From Bradyrhizobium sp. Gha (GTDB lineage: Bacteria > Pseudomonadota > Alphaproteobacteria > Rhizobiales > Xanthobacteraceae), in the NCBI RefSeq assembly GCF_900113735.1, contig NZ_FOQM01000014.1, positions 1 through 64,000 of the forward strand: a stretch of 64,000 nucleotides of DNA, given 5' to 3'. Below are positions 7,199 to 14,901 of this stretch, piece after piece (position 1 is the first letter of the stretch; the number at the start of each line of letters is the position of its first letter). The notes below the pieces were generated by a model that saw only the letters and a list, made by a program, of their open reading frames with translations, was not told where the DNA came from and searched no databases. The position numbers and the translations under genes are program-made.

Positions 7199-10100
7199 TC
7201 AGGCTGCTCGGGTAGCCGATGGCTGCGCCAGCAAGGACTCGACCTCGGCTTTGACCTTCGCGATTGCGGCGTCCTTCACCGGCCCGTAGCCGCGGATGTC
7301 CATCGGCGCTGCGGCAATTGCCACAAGATCCGTCAGAGGCGCGGTATCGAGCCCGGCGAGTAACACGTCGATCAAGGCCTCGTACCAGGCGATCAGCTCG
7401 CGTTCCGCGCGGCGCTCGGCGGAATAGCCGAACGGATCGAACGGCGTTCCGCGCAGGATCTTGAGCCGCGCCAGCACCGCGAGCGGCATCTGGATCCACT
7501 GGCCAAAAGCGCGCTTCCGCGGGCGGCCGCGTGCGTCCTGGCCAGACGGCAGGAACGGCGGCGCCATATGATACTGGACGCTGAAGCCGTCTTCGAATTC
7601 ACGCTTCAGCTCATCGAGGAAGCCGCTCTGCATGTGCAGGCGTGCCACCTCATATTCGTCCTTATACGCCATCAGCTTGAACAGGGCGCGTGCAACGGCC
7701 TCGGTGAGTGCCTCGCTATTGAGCCCAGCTTCGGCATTTCGAACTTTTGCGACGAGTGCGCGGTAGCGCGCCGCGTAGGCTTCGTTCTGATAGGCAGCGA
7801 GAAACTCGGCGCGGCGGGCGATCATCTGATCGAGCGTCTCGGCCTTTGACGGCTCGTTGGCCTTCGGCAGAAAACCGGGATCAGCGGCGGCGATCCGGCC
7901 CCAGGCAAAGGCCTGCTTGTTGCGCTCGACCGCGACTCCATTGAGCTCGATCGCGCGCAGCAGCGCTTGCAGCGAGACCGGCACCAGGCCGCGCTGCCAG
8001 GCAAAGCCGAGCATGATGATGTTCGCGTAGACCGCGTCGCCGAGCAGCCGTTCGGCAAGCAGGTTGGCGTTGATGCTGTCGAGATTGTCGTTCCCGATGA
8101 CCTGGCGGATCGCACGCAGGCGGGCAGGCGAGGCGAGATCGGCGTCGCGGAAGCGCACGACGTCTCCGGTCGGCATTTCCGCCGTGTTGATGGCGGCACG
8201 GGTGCCGCGGCGATAGGTGCCGGATGCCTTGGGCGAGGAACTGACGACGAGATCGCAGCCGATCAGCGCATCGGCCGCGCCCTGATCGATGCGAACCTGA
8301 TGCAGCGCTTCGGCGCTGGCAGCCAGCCGGATGTAGCTCAGGACGGGGCCGAATTTCTGCGCAAAGCCGGTAAAGTCGAGCACCGACACGCCACGGCGTT
8401 CGAGATGCGCAGCCATCCCGATCAGCGCGCCGACCGTGATCACGCCGGTGCCGCCGACGCCGGTGACAAGCAGATCGTAGGGCCGGTCGAGTAGCGTGGG
8501 GAGCGGCAGGGGAAGCGTAGCCGCGTGGCCGATCGCGTCGATCTGGCTCGCACTCTTCTTCCGGCGTGTGGCGCCTTCGACGGTGACAAAGCTCGGGCAG
8601 AAGCCGTTGAGGCAGGAAAAATCCTTGTTGCAGGCCGAGAGATTGATCTGGCGCTTGCGGCCGAACGGCGTCTCCTTCGGCTCGACGCTGAGGCAATTGG
8701 ACTCGACCGAGCAATCGCCGCAGCCTTCGCAGACCAGATCGTTGATGTAGGCAAAGCGCTTGGGATCGGCCATCTCGCCACGCTTGCGGCGGCGTCGCTT
8801 TTCGGTGGCGCAGGTCTGCTGATAGATCAGGACCGAGACGCCCGCGACGTCGCGCAGCTCGCGTTGCACGGTGTCCATCTCCTCGCGCGGATGGATGGTG
8901 ACGCCATCGGGCAGGTCCGCTGGCAGGAATTGCGTGGGATCGTCCGACACCAGCGCGATGCGCGCGACGCCTTCCGCCCTCACGCTGTGTGCGATGGCAT
9001 GCACGCTGACGGGGCCGTCGACCGGCTGGCCGCCGGTCATGGCGACGGCGTCGTTGAACAGGATCTTGTAGGTGATGTTGGCTTTGGCCGCGATGGCCTG
9101 GCGGATCGCCATCGAACCGGAGTGATAATAGGTGCCTTCGCCGAGATTCTGGAACACGTGCTTGCGGCCGGTAAATCGCGACGAGGCCGCCCAGTTCACG
9201 CCTTCGCCGCCCATCTGGATCAGCGACGAGGTCTCGCGGTCCATCCAGCTTGCCATGAAATGGCAGCCGATGCCGGCCAGCGCCCTCGAGCCCTCGGGCA
9301 CTTTTGTCGATGTGTTGTGCGGACATCCTGAGCAGAAATATGGCGTGCGCGTCGCACCTGATACGTTGATCGCGCGCGCGGCCTCGGGCAACAGCGCGGC
9401 CGCGCGTGCGGCAAGATTGAGACCCAGGAACATCGGATCGAGCCGGCGCGCGAGCACGCCCGCCAGCGCGCGAGGTGACAGCTCGCCGATCCACGAAATC
9501 AACCGCGCGCCGGTTTCGTCGTGCTTGCCGACCATGCGCTCCGGCTTTGCGCCGGGATAGTCGTAGAAATATTCCTTGAACTGGCTCTCGATGATGCCCC
9601 GCTTCTCCTCGACCACGAGGATCTCGCGCTTACCCTTCACGAAATCCATGGCGTCGTGCAGCGCCAAGGGCCAGACCATGCCGACCTTGTAGACGTCGAT
9701 GCCGAGGCTGCGGCAGGCGCCTTCGTCGAGCCCCATCAGCCGCAACGCTTCCATGAGATCGAGATGCGCCTTCCCGGTGGTGACGATGCCGTAGGTGGCG
9801 TTCGGGATGTCGTAGATGTGGCGATCGATTGGATTAGCCTTGGCGAAAGCGTACACCGCGTGCTTCTTCGCCTCCAGCCGTTCCTCGATTTGCGGGCCCG
9901 GCAGGTCGGGCCAGCGATAGTGCAGGCCACCGGGCGGCGCCGTGAAGTCGGGCGTGCGGAAGGCGCGCCGCGGGCGCAGCGCGACCGATGCGCCTGACTC
10001 CACGATCTCCGAGATCGCCTTGAAGCCGACCCACATGCCGGAGAAGCGGCTCAGCGCGTAGCCATATTCGCCGAATTCGAGATATTCGCTGACGCTTGCG

Positions 10101-10630
10101 GGGTGCAGCGTCGGCATGAACCAGCTCATGAAGGCGACGTCGGACTGGTGCGGCATCGAGGAGGAGACGCAGCCATGATCGTCGCCGGCGACCACCAGCA
10201 CGCCGCCATGCGGCGAGGAGCCATAGGCATTGCCGTGCTTGAGCGCGTCGCCGGAGCGATCGACGCCGGGGCCCTTGCCGTACCAAAGACCGAACACGCC
10301 TTCGACCTCACGGTCGGTTTGGGTCTCGACCTGCTGCGAGCCCAGCACGGCAGTCGCGGCAAGGTCCTCGTTCACCGCGGGCAGGAATTCGATGCGGTCT
10401 TGCTTCAATCGCTGCTGGATGCGCCACAGTTCGAGATCGATGCCGCCGAGCGGCGAGCCGCGATAGCCTGAGATGAAGCCGGCCGTGTTGAGGCCGGCAG
10501 CGCGGTCGCGCCTGACTTGGTCGAGCGCGATGCGGACAATTGCTTGCGTGCCCGTGAGGAACACGCGGCCCTCCTCGCGATCGTAGCGGTCGGAGAGTTC
10601 GTAGGCGTCGAGTGACGGAATGGCGTCCAT
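7199..10630 (-). CDS. Indolepyruvate:ferredoxin oxidoreductase family protein (fused IorA-IorB type)
   Basis: 1143 residues. The N-terminal half carries the thiamine-diphosphate enzyme part, with CSGCPHNTSTKVPEGS and GGEGVNWAASSRF. A cysteine-rich 4Fe-4S segment follows near residues 632-690 (CEGCGDC and CNKDFSCLNGFCP), then the gamma domain with GVGGTGVITVGALIG near 720, and a long C-terminal domain. It oxidatively decarboxylates aryl-2-oxoacids, and possibly other 2-oxoacids, to acyl-CoA with reduction of ferredoxin, downstream of aromatic amino-acid transamination. It is divergent from an Lrp/AsnC gene, which likely controls it. Single-chain fusions of this kind are usual in proteobacteria. 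Confidence 0.93.
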   Translation of the reverse strand: MDAIPSLDAYELSDRYDREEGRVFLTGTQAIVRIALDQVRRDRAAGLNTAGFISGYRGSPLGGIDLELWRIQQRLKQDRIEFLPAVNEDLAATAVLGSQQVETQTDREVEGVFGLWYGKGPGVDRSGDALKHGNAYGSSPHGGVLVVAGDDHGCVSSSMPHQSDVAFMSWFMPTLHPASVSEYLEFGEYGYALSRFSGMWVGFKAISEIVESGASVALRPRRAFRTPDFTAPPGGLHYRWPDLPGPQIEERLEAKKHAVYAFAKANPIDRHIYDIPNATYGIVTTGKAHLDLMEALRLMGLDEGACRSLGIDVYKVGMVWPLALHDAMDFVKGKREILVVEEKRGIIESQFKEYFYDYPGAKPERMVGKHDETGARLISWIGELSPRALAGVLARRLDPMFLGLNLAARAAALLPEAARAINVSGATRTPYFCSGCPHNTSTKVPEGSRALAGIGCHFMASWMDRETSSLIQMGGEGVNWAASSRFTGRKHVFQNLGEGTYYHSGSMAIRQAIAAKANITYKILFNDAVAMTGGQPVDGPVSVHAIAHSVRAEGVARIALVSDDPTQFLPADLPDGVTIHPREEMDTVQRELRDVAGVSVLIYQQTCATEKRRRRKRGEMADPKRFAYINDLVCEGCGDCSVESNCLSVEPKETPFGRKRQINLSACNKDFSCLNGFCPSFVTVEGATRRKKSASQIDAIGHAATLPLPLPTLLDRPYDLLVTGVGGTGVITVGALIGMAAHLERRGVSVLDFTGFAQKFGPVLSYIRLAASAEALHQVRIDQGAADALIGCDLVVSSSPKASGTYRRGTRAAINTAEMPTGDVVRFRDADLASPARLRAIRQVIGNDNLDSINANLLAERLLGDAVYANIIMLGFAWQRGLVPVSLQALLRAIELNGVAVERNKQAFAWGRIAAADPGFLPKANEPSKAETLDQMIARRAEFLAAYQNEAYAARYRALVAKVRNAEAGLNSEALTEAVARALFKLMAYKDEYEVARLHMQSGFLDELKREFEDGFSVQYHMAPPFLPSGQDARGRPRKRAFGQWIQMPLAVLARLKILRGTPFDPFGYSAERRAERELIAWYEALIDVLLAGLDTAPLTDLVAIAAAPMDIRGYGPVKDAAIAKVKAEVESLLAQPSATRAA

Positions 10631-10686
10631 GGCAGACCTCGCGCGGCATCCTGCCGAATAGGCGCAGGGTAAGCCTGGGGCGTTGG

Positions 10687-10757
10687 TAGGTGTTACCTAT
10701 CTATCCCTATACAAGCCATAAAATCGGTGAAGTTTTGCTTGCAGAGCCAAAATTTGG
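10687..10757. promoter_or_regulatory. Candidate Lrp/AsnC operators in a divergent promoter region
   Basis: Two small dyads lie between the oxidoreductase and its Lrp-type regulator: TAGGT-GTT-ACCTA (10687-10699) and CCAAA-A-TTTGG (10747-10757). The second is 28 bases ahead of the regulator start. Lrp proteins bind AT-rich dyads and often control the adjacent divergent gene. The assignment rests on position and symmetry alone. Confidence 0.4.
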
Positions 10758-10784
10758 TAGAATTAATCGATTTGAGGGCTCCCG

Positions 10785-11240
10785 ATGATTGAAGACCAGG
10801 ACCTGCGGATTCTCGCGCATCTCCAGAAGGACGGCCGCGCCACCAACCAGCAGCTCGCCGATCAGGTCGGCATGTCGACCTCGGCCTGCTGGCGCCGGGT
10901 GCGCGCGCTCGAGGACAGAGGCGTCATCCGCGGCTATGCGGCCCTGGTCGCGCGCGAGCAGGCGGGCTTTGCGATGTCGGCAATCCTCCACGTCTCGCTG
11001 GAGCGGCACGATGCCAAATTCGTCGACGAGTTCGTGTCTCGCGTCACCACGCGCCGCGAGGTGCTGGAGTGCTTTGCAACCACTGGCGATGCGGATTATC
11101 ATTTGCGCGTCGTCGTGCAGGACATGGTCGCCTACAACCGCTTCCTCGACGAGTTCATGTTCCGCATCCCCGGCATTCGCTACGTCCGCAGCAACGTCGT
11201 GCTGAAGGAAATCAAGACCGGCGTGGCGCTGCCGTTTTGA
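10785..11240 (+). CDS. Lrp/AsnC-family transcriptional regulator
   Basis: 151 residues, the family's normal size. The N-terminal helix-turn-helix reads QDLRILAHLQKDGRATNQQLAD then MSTSACWRRVRALEDRGVI. The C-terminal half is an RAM domain with GDADYHLRVVVQDM and a closing strand GIRYVRSNVVLKEIK. GAGGG stands ahead of the ATG. It lies head to head with the indolepyruvate oxidoreductase, a common pairing in which the regulator senses an amino acid or its oxoacid. An aromatic or branched-chain effector is likely by inference. Confidence 0.92.
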   Translation: MIEDQDLRILAHLQKDGRATNQQLADQVGMSTSACWRRVRALEDRGVIRGYAALVAREQAGFAMSAILHVSLERHDAKFVDEFVSRVTTRREVLECFATTGDADYHLRVVVQDMVAYNRFLDEFMFRIPGIRYVRSNVVLKEIKTGVALPF

Positions 11241-11268
11241 GCATGCTTCGTTCGCGCGCAGCCGTCAT

Positions 11269-12108
11269 TCACATCGTCTCGGCGGTGGGGCGACGGAAAA
11301 GCTGGCGCAGCGACAGGGCGTGCAGCAGGATCGAGCTTGGCACGACGAAAGCGGGCGTCAGCACATTCGGAAAGCTGTCGACAGCCATGCTCGGACCCTG
11401 CGCAATGATCAGCTGAAACGGGCCGGGCGACATGATCATCCCCAAGGTGATCGCGACGGCGAAATCCGCAAGGCCGAAGACATTCCAAAGGATCGCCGTG
11501 CGCCGTCCCTCCCTCGTTCCGCTTGCGAGGGCCATCGCCGCCGGGATGGCGAAAAGGCCTGTGAGCACATCGCCTGTTCCTGCCGGCAAGGCCCAGAGGC
11601 CCGGCAGCAACCCTCCCAGCCAATAGGCAAGCCATTGGCTGCCGAAGATGCGGTAAAGCTGAAGCGCGATGAGCCACGTGGCTGGCATGGCGTCGAGCAG
11701 CTGTCCGATCCGTTTCGACATCAGCAGCACGGGAGCGCCGACGATCACCGGCAGCAGGATCGCCGCGGGAAGCATCGGCATGGAGGACGCACCTGCGCGG
11801 AACGCACCCTGGATGGCAGCTGTCCAGGCGACGGTGGCCCAAAGCGTGAAGGGAATCATGATGCACAGCCAACTCGCCTGGCGCTGTTTCGGCGTCAATG
11901 ACGTACGTTCGAGGCCGATCCATGAGCCGAGGGCGAGGAGGCCGTAAGAGATCAGCCGCACGCCCAGGGCCGGCACCCCGCTCTCGGCAAGTGCGGGCAA
12001 CGCGTAGATCAACCAGGTCCACAGGATCGTAAACGCAGCGGCGTAGATCAGGCTGAGCCGGGCGGGATGCGGCGCAACCACGCCAGCGGAAATGGTGCTG
12101 CTGTTCAT
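11269..12108 (-). CDS. Multi-pass membrane protein of unknown function, related to its upstream neighbour
   Basis: 279 residues from the ATG at 12108, which has AAGGA six bases ahead; an earlier in-frame start at 12135 would overlap the previous gene. About seven hydrophobic segments. It shares with the 171-residue protein encoded just upstream an R-x-x-G motif, a G-x-G-D motif about 25 residues later, and exactly 32 residues after that N-x-x-G-x-x-D-x-x-x-A-x-x-x-G. The identical spacing argues for common ancestry. No known family is recognised. Last gene of a three-gene leftward operon opposite a LysR regulator. Confidence 0.78.
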   Translation of the reverse strand: MNSSTISAGVVAPHPARLSLIYAAAFTILWTWLIYALPALAESGVPALGVRLISYGLLALGSWIGLERTSLTPKQRQASWLCIMIPFTLWATVAWTAAIQGAFRAGASSMPMLPAAILLPVIVGAPVLLMSKRIGQLLDAMPATWLIALQLYRIFGSQWLAYWLGGLLPGLWALPAGTGDVLTGLFAIPAAMALASGTREGRRTAILWNVFGLADFAVAITLGMIMSPGPFQLIIAQGPSMAVDSFPNVLTPAFVVPSSILLHALSLRQLFRRPTAETM

Positions 12109-12118
12109 CGGCATTCCT

Positions 12119-12634
12119 TCAGGCGGTTGCGTCACGATCTCGCTGCTGCCGGTCCGGCTTCAGCAGAAGCATGAAGACAAGGACATGGCCGACCAGCAGC
12201 AGCGGCACGTAAAGGGCCGGGATATAAATGCCGGCGCCGAACAGGCCGGGGCTCTGAATCTGCGTCGCGCCGACGTAATACGCATTCAGGAGATCGAGCG
12301 TGCCCCAGATGTTGAAGATCCAGACCAGGGGAATGGCGATCGACCATCGCCTGGACAGCGCCGCCATTGAGACGAGTGCGAGTGTGGCGGCGATGAGATC
12401 TCCCCATCCGACTTCGCGGGCGAAATCCGGGTCCAGCTCCGAGGAGACGAACCCGGCCACCATGAAGTTCATCCCCAGGAAGCGGAACGCGTGGAAAGCT
12501 GCGAGGAGCTTCAGGGCGTCATGGCGCGGCATCGCGCGGACAAAGGGCCAAACATAGACAGACGCCACCACCGCGCTCGTCAGCAAGGCGCCTGCGACAC
12601 TGAGAACGAATGGAAGGTTGAAGCCCGGTGGCAC
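12119..12634 (-). CDS. Small multi-pass membrane protein of unknown function
   Basis: 171 residues, starting at a GTG preceded by AAGGA. Four to five hydrophobic segments make up almost the whole chain. The motifs FRFLG, GWGDL and NIWGTLDLLNA match the neighbouring 279-residue protein in order and spacing, so the two look like a diverged pair, perhaps subunits of one membrane complex. Ten bases separate its stop from the next start. Both lie behind a secreted muconolactone-isomerase-like protein. The function cannot be named. Confidence 0.78.
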   Translation of the reverse strand: MPPGFNLPFVLSVAGALLTSAVVASVYVWPFVRAMPRHDALKLLAAFHAFRFLGMNFMVAGFVSSELDPDFAREVGWGDLIAATLALVSMAALSRRWSIAIPLVWIFNIWGTLDLLNAYYVGATQIQSPGLFGAGIYIPALYVPLLLVGHVLVFMLLLKPDRQQRDRDATA

Positions 12635-12689
12635 GTTCGGATGTCCTTGCGATGGTTCGTCAGGTCGGATGGGGGAGGCCTGCGGCCGG

Positions 12690-13091
12690 TCAGGGCTTCG
12701 TCATGAGCAGGCGGAGCGGCATGAGCGGGCCGACGGCGATGTATTCGTGATCGATGAGGTCCTGCCTCGCGAGCGGCAGCGCATCCATGGTGGCGTGAGC
12801 CTCAGCGACATCCCTGGCATCGAGCAGGAAGACGGCGCCGCGCCCGTCGGACCGCGAATACCATTCACGGATTTTTCCGGTGAGATAGAGCTGGACGGTC
12901 TGCCTGATTTCATCGGGCATCACGGCCATGATTTGCTCCCTCGTGATGCCGGGCTTGGCGCTCAGGATGACCATGACCCCGGTGGTCGTGGGTGATGGCG
13001 CTTGTGCTTGGGCGGCGGACGGTTCGGTCATGGCGGTAACACCTGTCAATGTGAGGGCGAGTGTCAGGACGGCGTTGCGGATTGCCTTCAT
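12690..13091 (-). CDS. Secreted muconolactone-isomerase/YciI-like small protein
   Basis: 133 residues from the ATG at 13091, which has GGAGA ahead; an upstream in-frame ATG at 13124 has none and would spoil the signal peptide. Residues 1-30 form a signal peptide (AIRNAVLTLALTLTGVTAM). The mature part looks like a ferredoxin-fold dimeric alpha/beta barrel: an opening strand GVMVILSAKPGI, a middle strand AVFLLDARDVAEAHATMDALP and a closing PLMPLRLLM, as in muconolactone isomerase and YciI relatives. These usually act in the cytoplasm, so an exported form is unusual. First gene of the operon opposite a LysR. Confidence 0.72.
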   Translation of the reverse strand: MKAIRNAVLTLALTLTGVTAMTEPSAAQAQAPSPTTTGVMVILSAKPGITREQIMAVMPDEIRQTVQLYLTGKIREWYSRSDGRGAVFLLDARDVAEAHATMDALPLARQDLIDHEYIAVGPLMPLRLLMTKP

Positions 13092-13145
13092 CGGTTTCGC
13101 TTCTCCGGTGCGGCTCATTTGCAATCCGGATGTAGAGCGTCTTTC

Positions 13146-13163
13146 CGCGAGCGACTATTCGCG
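13146..13163. promoter_or_regulatory. Possible LysR operator
   Basis: CGCGA-N8-TCGCG forms an imperfect dyad about 17 bases ahead of the LysR start in a 90-bp divergent intergenic region. LysR regulators bind such interrupted dyads between divergent genes. The evidence is position only. Confidence 0.3.
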
Positions 13164-13179
13164 ATAATGTTCACAGGCT

Positions 13180-14100
13180 ATGAAGCAGAACTTCACAGTC
13201 AGGCAGGGTGCGCTCGACGGTGTCGAGGCGTTCCTCAGCGTCGCCCAGCACCGCAGTTTCCGGCGGGCGGCCGCCGAACTTGGCGTGACGCCGTCGGCGA
13301 TCAGTCAGGCGGTGCGGTCGCTCGAGGCGCGTGTCGGGGCTGCGCTCTTCATCCGCACCACCCGCAGCGTTGGTCTGACCGAAGCCGGCGAAAGATTCTT
13401 CGAGCGCGCAAGGCCGGCCTTTGAGGAACTGGTGGCAGCAAGCGGGGCGGCGCGCGAGCTAGGTCAGAGGCCGGCCGGGTTGCTGCGCCTGACCGTGCCG
13501 CGTTCGGTCGTCCCGATTCTGCTGGAGCCGCTGATCGCCTCGTTCTGCCAGGCCTATCCGGAGATCGAGGTGGAGCTGGCTGCAAGCGAGGAGCTGGTCG
13601 ACCTCGCGGCCGGAGGCTTTGATGCCGGCATCAGGATGGGCCAGTTCATCACCCCCGACATGATTGCAGTGCGCCTGACCAAGCCGCTACCGCTCATCGT
13701 CGTCGGCAGTCCTGCTTACCTTGCCCGTTCCGGCCGCCCCGAGCATCCGGACGATCTGCGTCTGCATGCCTGCTTGCGATTGCGGCGATCGAACGGCGCA
13801 CTCGCATCATGGTCGCTCAGCGACAACGGCCGTTCGGTCGAGATTGCGGTCTCGGGTCCGTTCATCGCCTATGATTTTCCGACGATGCTTGGCGCCGCGA
13901 TCGAAGGCGTGGGTCTAGCGCAGGTGCCGGCACCGTTGGCGACCGGCGCCATCGCGGCAGGCAAGCTCGTCCGCGTGCTGGAGCCGTTCTCGCCGATGAC
14001 GCCGGGTGTATTCCTGTATTATCCGGGCCATCGCCAAATCATGCCGAAGCTGCGCGCCTTCATCGACCACGTGAAGAGCCGATCGGGCGGCGCGAGCTGA
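13180..14100 (+). CDS. LysR-family transcriptional regulator
   Basis: 306 residues. The N-terminal helix-turn-helix reads VEAFLSVAQHRSFRRAAAELG followed by VTPSAISQAVRSLEARVG, then the effector-binding domain with RLTVPRSVVPILLEPLI. It is divergent from the membrane-protein operon and probably controls it. Its last 41 bases overlap the 3' end of the convergent fumarylacetoacetate-hydrolase-family gene, so the two transcripts run into each other. Confidence 0.9.
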   Translation: MKQNFTVRQGALDGVEAFLSVAQHRSFRRAAAELGVTPSAISQAVRSLEARVGAALFIRTTRSVGLTEAGERFFERARPAFEELVAASGAARELGQRPAGLLRLTVPRSVVPILLEPLIASFCQAYPEIEVELAASEELVDLAAGGFDAGIRMGQFITPDMIAVRLTKPLPLIVVGSPAYLARSGRPEHPDDLRLHACLRLRRSNGALASWSLSDNGRSVEIAVSGPFIAYDFPTMLGAAIEGVGLAQVPAPLATGAIAAGKLVRVLEPFSPMTPGVFLYYPGHRQIMPKLRAFIDHVKSRSGGAS

Positions 14101-14887
14101 TCGACTGTCCCTCCCGCACAAACCGGTTGCGCAACGTCCCGACACCGGTGATCTCGATCTCGACGACATCGCCATGCTTGATGTCAGGCGAGGCGCCGTC
14201 CGTCCCCATCCAGATCACATCGCCGGGCCACAGCGTAAAATACTTGGTCAACTCGACCAGGAACGGCACCACGCCAAAGATCATATCATTGGTGTGGAAG
14301 CGGTTGGTCTCCCTGCCGTTGACGCGGACGATGGTCTCCATCCTGGCAAGATCCGCCTCGGTCTCGATCCACGGGCCCATCGGCTTGAACGTGTCGGCGT
14401 TTTTCGAACGCCACAGGCTGCGGTCGGCCTTCTGCCAGGAGCGTTCGCTGACATCGTTGCCGATGGTGTAGCCGAACACGCAGTCCATCGCATTCTGCTC
14501 GGTCAGGTGCTTCACCTTCTTGCCGATGACGACGGCGAGCTCGCCCTCATAATGGATCTTCTCCGTCGCAAAGGACGGGATCACGACATCCTCGTCATGC
14601 GCGATCAGCGCGTTCTGGGCGCGGTAACCGATCTCCGGCCTTTCAGGCACGGCCGGCACCGTGCCGGCCTTGTCCGCGGCTTCCTTGAGGTGCTTGAGAT
14701 AGTTCAGCCCGACGCAATAGAAGGTCCGCGGGATCAGCGGCAGCTCGATCTTCACCTTCGACAGCGGATGCGTGCGCGACGTCCGCCGCCATTCGCCGAA
14801 GGGATCGCCCTCGACCGCGATGACCTGGTCGCCTTCGACCAGGCCCCAGGAGGTTTTGCCGGAGGCGGTGAATGTCAGCCAGCGCAT
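14060..14887 (-). CDS. Fumarylacetoacetate hydrolase family protein
   Basis: 275 residues. The metal site of the family is visible: HYEGELAVVIGKK supplies two glutamates, and an aspartate follows in GYTIGNDVSERSWQ. The fold's closing motifs LWPGDVIWMGTDGASPDIKHGD and VEIEITGVGTLRN are present. Members hydrolyse carbon-carbon bonds in or tautomerise/decarboxylate ring-cleavage products such as 2-hydroxyhepta-diene-dioates. It follows a flavin monooxygenase gene by 14 bases, so the two probably act in one catabolic route for an aromatic or sulfur/nitrogen heterocyclic compound. The exact reaction is not predictable. Confidence 0.9.
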   Translation of the reverse strand: MRWLTFTASGKTSWGLVEGDQVIAVEGDPFGEWRRTSRTHPLSKVKIELPLIPRTFYCVGLNYLKHLKEAADKAGTVPAVPERPEIGYRAQNALIAHDEDVVIPSFATEKIHYEGELAVVIGKKVKHLTEQNAMDCVFGYTIGNDVSERSWQKADRSLWRSKNADTFKPMGPWIETEADLARMETIVRVNGRETNRFHTNDMIFGVVPFLVELTKYFTLWPGDVIWMGTDGASPDIKHGDVVEIEITGVGTLRNRFVREGQSISSRRPIGSSRGR

Positions 14888-14901
14888 GCTGTGTCCTCGT
14901 C

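Noticed and set aside
7881..9494. 537-codon alternative frame within the indolepyruvate oxidoreductase gene
   Set aside because: Arg-rich shadow frame; the 1143-residue frame carries all enzyme motifs.
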